From Hydrocarboniphaga daqingensis (GTDB lineage: Bacteria; Pseudomonadota; Gammaproteobacteria; Nevskiales; Nevskiaceae), in contig NZ_FQWZ01000004.1 in the NCBI RefSeq assembly GCF_900129825.1, forward strand, positions 317,354-381,353: a stretch of 64,000 bases of DNA. The letters run 5' to 3'. The notes beneath the pieces are model-generated. The model was given only the letters and a program-made list of their open reading frames with translations. It was not told the origin of the DNA and made no database searches. The translations under genes and the position numbers were made by a program. Shown in pieces: positions 9,904 through 17,612 of the stretch. Position 1 is the first letter of the stretch; each line of letters starts with the position of its first letter.

Positions 9904-12900
9904 TGCGCGAGTGTACTCAGCAGGGCTGCCATCTGGTCGGCGCGCTTGTCCGCATCGTCCAACGGCGCGGTGATCGTCAGCCGCTTCTGGCCCTCGAGCT
10001 TGTAGACGCGCGGCTGCTTCTGAATCAAGCGGATCAGCTTGGCTGGCTCGATCTTCGGCTGCGGGCCGAAGTCGAGCGCCGCACCCTTGGCGCCGGCGCG
10101 GATCTTGGTCACGCCCAGCGCTTCGCCCATCACGCGCAGCCGCGCGGCATCGAACAGACGTTCCGCCTGCGGCGGCAGCAGGCCGAAGCGGTCGATCATC
10201 TCGACCTTGAGTTCATGCAGCTGCTTTTCGTCGCCGGCCTCGGAGACGCGCTTGTAGAACACCAGGCGCGTGTGCACGTCGGGAATAAAGGCTTCCGGCA
10301 GCAGCGCCGACACGCCCAGATCGACTTCGCAGGCGGCCACGCCAAATGGCTGGTCGTCGAGCTTGCCGCTGCGCAGCGCGCGCACCGCGCGGGCCAGCAG
10401 CTCGGCATACATCGTGAAGCCGACTTCCTCGATCTGTCCGGACTGCCCTTCGCCGAGCAGCTCGCCGGCGCCGCGGATTTCCAGATCGTGCGTGGCCAGC
10501 GCAAAGCCGCTGCCGAGGTCGCCGAGGGTTTCGATCGCGTCAAGTCGCTTTTGCGCATCGACGCTCAGGTTGCGCTTGCTCGGCACCAGCAGATACGCGT
10601 ACGCGCGGTGATGGCTGCGCCCGACGCGGCCGCGCAGCTGATGTAGCTGTGCAAGGCCAAGATTGTCGGCGCGGTCGATCAGCATCGTGTTGGCGGTCGG
10701 TACGTCGATACCCGATTCGATGATCGTCGTGCTGACCAGCACGTTGAAGCGCTGGTGATAGAAGTCGAGCATCACTTGCTCCAGCTCGCGCTCGCGCATC
10801 TGGCCGTGAGCAAAGCGCACGCGCGCTTCGGGCACCATCTTGGCCACATCGTCGGCGACTCTTGCGATATCGGCGACTTCGTTGTGCAGGTAATACACCT
10901 GGCCACCGCGGCGCAGCTCGCGCTGGATCGCCTCGACCACCAGGTTGCGCTCCCATTCGGCGACAAAGGTCTTGATCGACAAGCGCGAGGCCGGCGGCGT
11001 GGCGATGATCGACAAGTCGCGCAGGCCGGCCATGCTCATGTTCAGCGTGCGCGGGATCGGCGTCGCGGTCAGCGTCAGCATGTCGACTTCGGCGCGCAGG
11101 TTCTTCAGCCGCTCCTTGTGACGGACGCCGAAGCGATGCTCTTCGTCGATGACGACCAGGCCCAGGTCCTTGAAGCGCACGTCTTCCTGCAGCAGCCGAT
11201 GCGTGCCGATCACCACGTCGAGCGTGCCGTTCTCGACTTCCTTGAGGATCTGCGTCTGCTCCTTGGCCGTGCGTAGTCGCGACAGCGCGGTGACGCGGAT
11301 CGGCCAGCCGGCGAAACGATCGCGGAAGTTCTTTTCGTGCTGGGCCACCAGCAGCGTCGTCGGCGCCAGCAGGCACACCTGCCGGCCCGAGCGCGCCACG
11401 GCAAAGCAGGCGCGCAACGCGACTTCGGTTTTGCCGAAGCCGACGTCGCCGCAGACGACGCGATCCATCGGCTTGTCCTGCTGCAGGTCGGCCAGCACGG
11501 CGTCGATCGCCGACTGCTGATCGGCCGTCGTCGTGAACGGAAAGCCGTCGCAGAAGCGGCGGTAGTCTTCCTCGTCCAGCTCCAGCTTCATGCCGACCTT
11601 GGCGGCGCGGCGGGCCTGAATCTGCAGCAGCTCGGCGGCGACGTCGTGCGCTTTTTCGCGCGCCTTGGCCTGCATCTTTTCCCAGCGTTCGGAGCCGAGC
11701 GAATGCAGCGGCGCGGCGTCGTCCTCGGCGCCGGTGTAGCGGTGGATCATCTGCAGCGATCCCACCGGCACGTACAGCTTGTCGCCGCCGGCGTATTCGA
11801 GCAGCAGGTATTCAGCTTCGACGCCGCCGGCATCGAGCTTCTGCAAGCCGCGATAGCGACCGACGCCATGTTGGGCGTGGACCACCGGCGCGCCGATCGC
11901 CAGCGACGACAGATCGCGCAGGATCGTTTCCGGGTCGCGCACCTTGCCGCGCCGGCTGCGTGATTCCACCGGCGCGCGGCGGCCAAACACCTGCGCTTCG
12001 CTGACCAGCGCCAGCCCGTCGGCCGGCAGGCGGAAGCCGGTCTGCAGCGGGCCGATCGTGATGCCGTAGCGGTTCTTGTCGCGGACGAAGGCGTCGTAGC
12101 CGGCTTGTTCGCGCGGCAGCACGCCGAGCGGCTTGAGCCAGTCGATCAGCGCTTCGCGTCGTCCGGCTGATTCAGCGACGAACAGCACGCGGTCGCTGCC
12201 GGTCTTGAGTCCTTCGCGCAAGCTGGCTTCGCCGTCGGCCAGCGCTTCGCTCGGCAGCGTCGCCGATGCTTGCGGCAGTTGCGCCAGCCGGCTCAGCGCT
12301 TCTTCCGGTGTCAGGTACAGATCGGACGGCTTCATCAGCGGCCGTTCGATGTCGCCGCGATGGCGTTCGTAGCGCTCGTTGATCTGCGCCCAGTCGGCGC
12401 CGATCGCCGACTCCAGCGGACACAGCGCGACGACCTGCGTCTGCGCCGGCAAGTAATCGAACAGCGTCGCCGTCTGCCCGAAGAACAACGGCAGCCAGGC
12501 TTCGATGCCGCTGGGCATCAGCTTCTTGCTGACTTCGGCATAGACCCGCGAACGCGCCGGGTCGCCGGGGAAATACTCGCGGTAGCGACGGCGGAAGGTT
12601 TCGATGCCTTCGCGGTCGGTCGGAAAGTCGCGGGCCGGCAGCAGACGGACTTCGTCGACCTTGTCGACCGAGCGCTGCGTTTCCGGGTCGAAGCGGCGGA
12701 TCGATTCGATATCGTCGTCGAACAGGTCGATCCGGTAGGCGGTGTCGGCGCCCATCGGAAACAGATCGATCAGCGCGCCGCGTACCGCGAACTCACCTTG
12801 GGTTTGGACTTCGGAGACGCTGGTATAGCCGGCGCCGACCAGGCGCTCGCGAAACGCCAGCAAGTCGAGACGCTCGCCGACCTTGAGCATCAGCGCGCGG

Positions 12901-13256
12901 CCTTCGACGTAGCTTCGCGGCGGCAGTCGCGTCAGCAGCGCATCGGCCGTCACCAGCAGCAGGCCGCGCTGCGTCGTCGGCAGCCGATACAGCGCCGCCA
13001 TCCGGTTCGACAGGATTTCCTGATGCGGCGAGAACTGGTCGTAGGGCAGCACTTCGGTGTCGGGCAAGTGCAGCACGGTCAGGTCCGGGCTGGCGAAGAA
13101 GCGCAACTCGTCCTCGAGCCGGTAGGCCTCGCGTTCGTCGGCCGCGATCGCCAGTACCAGGCCGCGATGCGCCTGCGCCGCGCGCACGGCCGCCAGCGCC
13201 GCGACGGCCGGCGGGGAGGGGGGTGCTGCGTCGGATTCGGACACGTGCAGGATCAT
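9900..13256 (-). CDS. mfd: Transcription-repair coupling factor Mfd
   Basis: ATP-dependent translocase that removes RNA polymerase stalled at lesions and recruits UvrAB. It has 1118 residues against about 1150 in E. coli. In order: UvrB-like N-terminal domains (to about 350), an RNA polymerase-interacting domain with HAQHGVGRYRGL and LLLEYAGGDKLYVPV, and a RecG-like motor with Walker A GDVGFGKTE (near residue 605), DEEH (near 702) and the TATPIPRTLNMS motif. The C-terminal TRCF domain follows. The start ATG gives MILHVSES. The upstream strand is the divergent SNF2 gene 200 bp away. Confidence 0.97.
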   Translation of the reverse strand: MILHVSESDAAPPSPPAVAALAAVRAAQAHRGLVLAIAADEREAYRLEDELRFFASPDLTVLHLPDTEVLPYDQFSPHQEILSNRMAALYRLPTTQRGLLLVTADALLTRLPPRSYVEGRALMLKVGERLDLLAFRERLVGAGYTSVSEVQTQGEFAVRGALIDLFPMGADTAYRIDLFDDDIESIRRFDPETQRSVDKVDEVRLLPARDFPTDREGIETFRRRYREYFPGDPARSRVYAEVSKKLMPSGIEAWLPLFFGQTATLFDYLPAQTQVVALCPLESAIGADWAQINERYERHRGDIERPLMKPSDLYLTPEEALSRLAQLPQASATLPSEALADGEASLREGLKTGSDRVLFVAESAGRREALIDWLKPLGVLPREQAGYDAFVRDKNRYGITIGPLQTGFRLPADGLALVSEAQVFGRRAPVESRSRRGKVRDPETILRDLSSLAIGAPVVHAQHGVGRYRGLQKLDAGGVEAEYLLLEYAGGDKLYVPVGSLQMIHRYTGAEDDAAPLHSLGSERWEKMQAKAREKAHDVAAELLQIQARRAAKVGMKLELDEEDYRRFCDGFPFTTTADQQSAIDAVLADLQQDKPMDRVVCGDVGFGKTEVALRACFAVARSGRQVCLLAPTTLLVAQHEKNFRDRFAGWPIRVTALSRLRTAKEQTQILKEVENGTLDVVIGTHRLLQEDVRFKDLGLVVIDEEHRFGVRHKERLKNLRAEVDMLTLTATPIPRTLNMSMAGLRDLSIIATPPASRLSIKTFVAEWERNLVVEAIQRELRRGGQVYYLHNEVADIARVADDVAKMVPEARVRFAHGQMRERELEQVMLDFYHQRFNVLVSTTIIESGIDVPTANTMLIDRADNLGLAQLHQLRGRVGRSHHRAYAYLLVPSKRNLSVDAQKRLDAIETLGDLGSGFALATHDLEIRGAGELLGEGQSGQIEEVGFTMYAELLARAVRALRSGKLDDQPFGVAACEVDLGVSALLPEAFIPDVHTRLVFYKRVSEAGDEKQLHELKVEMIDRFGLLPPQAERLFDAARLRVMGEALGVTKIRAGAKGAALDFGPQPKIEPAKLIRLIQKQPRVYKLEGQKRLTITAPLDDADKRADQMAALLSTLAQ

Positions 13257-13424
13257 CGGCTCGACTGGAGCGCGATTTTACGGTGTCGGGGCAGGCGGCG
13301 GTTGCAGTGGCATCCCAATGAACCTCATGCGAGACCATCCACGAGCGTTGTTCGACTGGGACGCTACACTCTTACGTAGGGATAACGCGGGACCCTAGAC
13401 CGTCGATCGAGCCCGGTGGCGCTC

Positions 13425-13432
13425 TGTCGACA
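13425..13432. promoter_or_regulatory. TGTCGACA palindrome upstream of the SNF2 gene
   Basis: A perfect 8-bp palindrome TGTCGACA ends 24 bp before the chosen ATG of the SNF2 gene, and a CGTCGATCGA box lies at 13401-13410. The same 8-mer and its half-sites are repeated in front of fic. This suggests a shared operator, though the 8-mer also occurs by chance inside a coding region at 51450-51457. Confidence 0.4.
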
Positions 13433-13456
13433 GGGGAATCTACACCGGGGGTGGGA

Positions 13457-16324
13457 ATGAGCCAGTTAACGTCGCACCAAGCGAAGTATTTCGCGTGGGA
13501 GCTCACTCGGCGGCGCCGAGGTGGTGATTTGGATCGTGTGGGGCAAGCGCTGTTTGATGCCTCTGTAGACCTGAACCCGCACCAGATTGAAGCCGCTCTC
13601 TTTGCCCTGGCGAATCCGCTGTCGAGGGGCGTGCTGCTGGCGGACGAGGTGGGGCTCGGCAAAACCATCGAAGCTGCTCTGGTGCTCGGCCAGTACTGGG
13701 CTGAGCGGCGCCGTCGGCTTCTGGTCGTGTGCCCGGCATCGTTGCGTAAGCAGTGGGCGACCGAGCTGAGCGAGAAGTTTCATCTCCCGACCCAGGTGAT
13801 CGACGCGGAGACTTGGTCACAAGCCAGAAAAGCCGGGGTGTACAACCCGCTTGACCAAGATGTCATCAGCATTGTTTCCATCCACTTTGCGGCGAGGATG
13901 GAGCAGGCGATCAGTGCAATTCGATGGGACCTCGCGGTCATCGACGAGGCGCACAAGCTGCGCAATGCATACCGCGAAGCTCACACCACCGGGCAGGCCA
14001 TCAAGCGTGGACTAGCAGGGGTCAGGAAGGTGTTGCTGACCGCTACGCCCCTGCAGAACTCCCTGCTGGAGCTTTACGGTTTATCGACCATCATCGATGA
14101 GCACCTCTTCGGCGATCGCGTCAGCTTTCGGTCCCGCTTTATGCGAGGCGATTCGGCGATTCCGGCGCTCAGGAATCGGCTAGCCGACTTTTCAAAGCGA
14201 TCGTTGCGTCGTGACGTTTTGGAGTACGTTCAGTACACCGAACGCAAGGCGATGACCTTTCCGTTCACTCCTGGGGACGATGAGCAACGCGTTTACGACC
14301 TGGTGTCTGGCTACCTGCTTAGGGTGGACGGCTACGGCGTGCCATCCCGGCAGCGCCATTTGGTTGGGCTGATCCTTCGCAAGTTGCTGGCTTCGTCGAC
14401 CCCGGCCGTGGTTGCAACGCTGGAAGCGATCTTGGCTCGGCTGCGGCGGCTGGAGGAAAGCCAGGCCGACCAAGGCGACTGGCTTACCGAGCTGATTCGG
14501 AGCGAGGAACTCGACGCCGAGGAGCTAGACGAGGACGAACAGGAAGCTGGCCTAGTCGAATCCACGGCCGAGCCCGCTGTTGACCGGGAACGACTCCGAG
14601 GCGAAATCGTCGAGCTGGAGCAGTACCTGCTGATCGCCAACGGCGTTCGTGAGGACCAGAAGTCCCATGCCTTGGTAAAGGCGCTCGACATCGGTTTCCA
14701 GCGCATGGCGTCGATTGGCGCGGCACGCAAAGCCGTCGTCTTTACCGAGTCGGTCCGCACGCAGGATTACCTCGCTCGCTTCCTCGAAGCCCACGGCCAT
14801 GCAGGTCGCGTCGCCAAGTTCAGCGGCCGGGCTTCAGATCCGGGTGCCAACGGTATCTACCAGCGCTGGCTGGCAACCCACCAGGGCACAGATCGCGTCA
14901 CCGGCAGCCCCGCCATCGACCGCCGCACCGCGGTCATTGACCACTTCCGCGATCAAGCCGAGATCTTGATCTGCACCGAAGCCGGCGCCGAGGGTATCAA
15001 TCTGCAGTTCTGCTCACTGGTCGTGAACTACGACCTGCCGTGGAACCCGCAACGCGTGGAACAGCGTATCGGTCGCTGCCACCGCTACGGCCAGAAGCAC
15101 GACGTGGTTGTCGTGAACTTCCTTAACCAGCGAAACGCAGCCGACCAGCGCGTGCTAGAACTGCTCTCCGAGAAATTCCACCTGTTTGACGGCGTCTTCG
15201 GTGCCTCGGATGAAATCCTCGGGCGCATCGAGAATGGCGTGGATATCGAGCGCCGGATCGCCGGCATTTTCGATACCTGCCGCACCCCAGCTGATATCGA
15301 CGCCGCGTTCGCGGCGTTGCGCAGCGAGCTGGAGAGCCAGATTCAGGAGCGGATGAAGGACACCGAGGAGGCCCTGCTGGCCACCTTTGATGCAGGCGTA
15401 GTCGAGCGCCTGCGCCTGCATCGCGATCAAGCCATCGTGCAGCTGGACCGTATCAGTCAGTTGTTCTGGCGGCTCACTCGCCACGTCCTCGCATCGTTGG
15501 CACAGTTCAACGACAAGGCTCTGTCGTTCGAGCTAGCCAAGTCACCATCCAAGGACGCCGAAGCCGGACGCTACCACCTGATCCGCAAAGGGCAGCCAAT
15601 GCCCGAAGGCGGGCACGTCTACCGACTTACGCACCCGCTGGGCGAGTTCGTGCTGGATACCGGCCGTCGCCTCGATGCGCTACCGGCTGAGCTGGTGTTC
15701 GATCTGTCGTCGGCGCCACAGCGCATCGCGGCGCTGGAACAGCTCACCAGCAAGTCAGGCTGGCTGGAGCTGAACCTGCTGGAGCTGGAGAGCTTCCAGC
15801 TCGAAGAGCACTTGGTTTTCAGTGCCCAGGCCGACGACGGCCGCTGGGTGGACGCCGAGGCCTGCCAGCGGATGCTGGAGCTTGCGGCCGCGATTACCCC
15901 TGATACTTCCGCTGCCGAAATCCTGCCCGCCAATTTCGAAGCCAATGTTCGGCGGCAGATTGACGCCGCTCTGGCCCAGGCGCTGGAAGAAAACAACACC
16001 TACTTCCAGGCCGAGCGCGACAAACTGGATCGGTGGGCCGAAGACCAGCTGCTGGCCGCCGAGCAGTCCCTGCACGACACCAAGGCCCGGCTTAAGGATG
16101 CGAAGCGACGCGCTCGGTCGGCCGCTACGGTCGAGGAGCAGGCCCGCGTACAAGAGGAGATCAAAACGCTGGAGCGCCAACAACGCCGGCAGCGCCAGGA
16201 GATATTTGACGTCGAGGACGAGATCGGAGCCAGGCGTGACGCGTTGATTGCCGCGCTTGAGAAGCGGCTCAACCAGAGTAGTCACAGCTTGCGTCTGTTC
16301 CGGATTCGCTGGCGTCTGCATTGA
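13457..16324 (+). CDS. SNF2-family (DEAD/DEAH) helicase with C-terminal coiled coil
   Basis: A 955-residue superfamily 2 motor. Motif I is DEVGLGKT (63-70), motif II DEAH (163-166), motif III LLTATPLQN; the second RecA lobe has TEAGAEGINLQ and motif VI QRIGRCHRYGQ. Residues from about 850 to 940 are charged and heptad-like (coiled coil). It probably moves on or remodels duplex DNA. It is the first gene of the cassette with Fic, methyltransferase and Res genes, so a defence role is likely; RapA-like and DISARM DrmD-like helicases share the fold. The ATG at 13457 after GGGGGTGGGA is preferred over an in-frame GTG 6 nt upstream. Confidence 0.9.
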   Translation: MSQLTSHQAKYFAWELTRRRRGGDLDRVGQALFDASVDLNPHQIEAALFALANPLSRGVLLADEVGLGKTIEAALVLGQYWAERRRRLLVVCPASLRKQWATELSEKFHLPTQVIDAETWSQARKAGVYNPLDQDVISIVSIHFAARMEQAISAIRWDLAVIDEAHKLRNAYREAHTTGQAIKRGLAGVRKVLLTATPLQNSLLELYGLSTIIDEHLFGDRVSFRSRFMRGDSAIPALRNRLADFSKRSLRRDVLEYVQYTERKAMTFPFTPGDDEQRVYDLVSGYLLRVDGYGVPSRQRHLVGLILRKLLASSTPAVVATLEAILARLRRLEESQADQGDWLTELIRSEELDAEELDEDEQEAGLVESTAEPAVDRERLRGEIVELEQYLLIANGVREDQKSHALVKALDIGFQRMASIGAARKAVVFTESVRTQDYLARFLEAHGHAGRVAKFSGRASDPGANGIYQRWLATHQGTDRVTGSPAIDRRTAVIDHFRDQAEILICTEAGAEGINLQFCSLVVNYDLPWNPQRVEQRIGRCHRYGQKHDVVVVNFLNQRNAADQRVLELLSEKFHLFDGVFGASDEILGRIENGVDIERRIAGIFDTCRTPADIDAAFAALRSELESQIQERMKDTEEALLATFDAGVVERLRLHRDQAIVQLDRISQLFWRLTRHVLASLAQFNDKALSFELAKSPSKDAEAGRYHLIRKGQPMPEGGHVYRLTHPLGEFVLDTGRRLDALPAELVFDLSSAPQRIAALEQLTSKSGWLELNLLELESFQLEEHLVFSAQADDGRWVDAEACQRMLELAAAITPDTSAAEILPANFEANVRRQIDAALAQALEENNTYFQAERDKLDRWAEDQLLAAEQSLHDTKARLKDAKRRARSAATVEEQARVQEEIKTLERQQRRQRQEIFDVEDEIGARRDALIAALEKRLNQSSHSLRLFRIRWRLH

Positions 16325-16339
16325 TCTACACAGCGCAGA

Positions 16340-16459
16340 TATTTCGACACATTCCGAATATGTGTCGAAATAATTGTTGATTGTCGACATGTATGCGTCT
16401 AATGTCGATGCGATCGACATGTCCTCAAAACGTGTCGACCATTTCAAAAATGATCGACA
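16340..16459. promoter_or_regulatory. Array of TGTCGA/TCGACA half-sites upstream of fic
   Basis: The 145-bp gap between the SNF2 stop and the fic start holds eight half-sites in 120 bp. They form a perfect 13-bp-arm dyad TATTTCGACACAT-N7-ATGTGTCGAAATA (16340-16372), a TGTCGACA palindrome (16382-16389), a dyad ATGTCGAT-GCG-ATCGACAT (16402-16420), and single sites at 16433-16438 and 16454-16459. The gap is also more AT-rich than its flanks. This looks like a multi-site operator/promoter for fic-mod-res; the regulator is unknown. Confidence 0.7.
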
Positions 16460-16469
16460 TGGCGGCCCA

Positions 16470-17609
16470 ATGAGCATCGATCCCCACTTCGACCCTAGGC
16501 TTCCCTACAACGACCTGCCCGACCTGCCTCCGCGGGCGGACATCGAGAGCAAGCGCCTGCTCAAGGCCTGCATCGGAGCGCGTGCGGCCCTGGCCGAACT
16601 CAAGAGCGTGGGCGCGGCCATCCCCAACCAGGCGGTGCTCATCAACAGCATCCCCCTGCTGGAAGCCCAGGCCAGCAGCGAGATCGAGAACATTGTTACT
16701 ACCAGCGACGCCCTGTTCCGGTTCGCCCAGGACGAACAAGCTGCCGACCCCGCGACCAAGGAGGCCCTGAGCTACCGCGCTGCGCTACGCGAGGGCTTCG
16801 ATTCCCTGGCGGCACGCCCACTCAGCACCAGTACCGCCGTGCGCGTGTGCAGCCGCCTGAAAGGCCGCGATATGGAAATCCGCCGCGTGCCAGGTACGTC
16901 GCTGACCAACGCTGCCACCGGGGAGGCTGTTTACACGCCGCCGGACGGCGAGGCCCTGCTGCGCCAGAAGCTCTCCAACTGGGAGCAGTTCATCCACGAA
17001 GCCGAGGACATCGATCCGCTGATCCGCATGGCGGTGGCGCATTACCAGTTCGAAGCCATCCATCCGTTCCACGACGGCAACGGACGCACCGGCCGCGTGC
17101 TCAACCTGCTGATACTGGTGGAGCAGCGCCTGCTCGACCAGCCGATCCTCTATCTATCTCGCCACATCCTGCGTCATCGCACGGACTACTACCGCCTGCT
17201 GCTCGGCGTGACCCGCGATGGCGCCTGGGAAGACTGGATTGCCTTCCTCCTCACCGCGGTGACAGAGACCGCGATCTGGACGCGCGACAAGGTGCTCGCC
17301 ATCCAGGCCCTGCACAGCAAGGCCACTGAATTCGTGCGCACGCACGCCAGCAAAATCTACAGCCGCGAGCTGGTCGATGCCCTGTTCGTCCAGCCGTACT
17401 GCCGCATCCAGAATCTGGTGGATAGCGACATCGCCAAGCGCCAGACCGCGGCCGCGTATCTCAACCAGCTGGCCGACATCGGCATGCTCACCGACATCAA
17501 GGTCGGCCGCGAGAAGCTGTTCCTGCACCCCAACTTCGTTCGCCTGCTCACCAGTGACGATCATGTCGTGCTGCCCTACGGCGCGATCACCAGCAACCGG
17601 AAAGATTGA
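16470..17609 (+). CDS. Fic-domain protein (class II, self-inhibited)
   Basis: A 379-residue Fic protein, expected to transfer AMP (or another phosphate-containing group) to a protein target. The complete Fic motif HPFHDGNGRTGR is at residues 198-209. An inhibitory-helix motif of the S-x3-E-N form (Ser69, Glu73, Asn74) lies N-terminal to it, which defines class II Fic proteins. The last 70 residues (RIQNLVDSDIAKRQTAAAYLNQL onward) look like a winged helix. The start ATG gives MSIDPHF; an in-frame ATG 96 nt upstream lies within the operator array and is rejected. The stop is 3 nt before the methyltransferase start. It may regulate the restriction genes; that is inference. Confidence 0.9.
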   Translation: MSIDPHFDPRLPYNDLPDLPPRADIESKRLLKACIGARAALAELKSVGAAIPNQAVLINSIPLLEAQASSEIENIVTTSDALFRFAQDEQAADPATKEALSYRAALREGFDSLAARPLSTSTAVRVCSRLKGRDMEIRRVPGTSLTNAATGEAVYTPPDGEALLRQKLSNWEQFIHEAEDIDPLIRMAVAHYQFEAIHPFHDGNGRTGRVLNLLILVEQRLLDQPILYLSRHILRHRTDYYRLLLGVTRDGAWEDWIAFLLTAVTETAIWTRDKVLAIQALHSKATEFVRTHASKIYSRELVDALFVQPYCRIQNLVDSDIAKRQTAAAYLNQLADIGMLTDIKVGREKLFLHPNFVRLLTSDDHVVLPYGAITSNRKD

Positions 17610-17612
17610 TTC

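Noticed and set aside
13451-13456. GTG start 6 nt before the chosen ATG of the SNF2 gene
   Set aside because: The GGGGGTGGGA purine run fits as ribosome binding site for the ATG, and GTG would use part of it.
13457-16324. Assignment of the SNF2 protein as housekeeping RapA
   Set aside because: Motor motifs are shared, but the coiled-coil tail and the link to fic-mod-res favour an accessory role. Not provable from sequence reading alone.
16374-16469. Upstream in-frame ATG that would add 32 residues to Fic
   Set aside because: The extension is encoded by the TGTCGA operator array and is not Fic-like; MSIDPHF at 16470 is the natural start.
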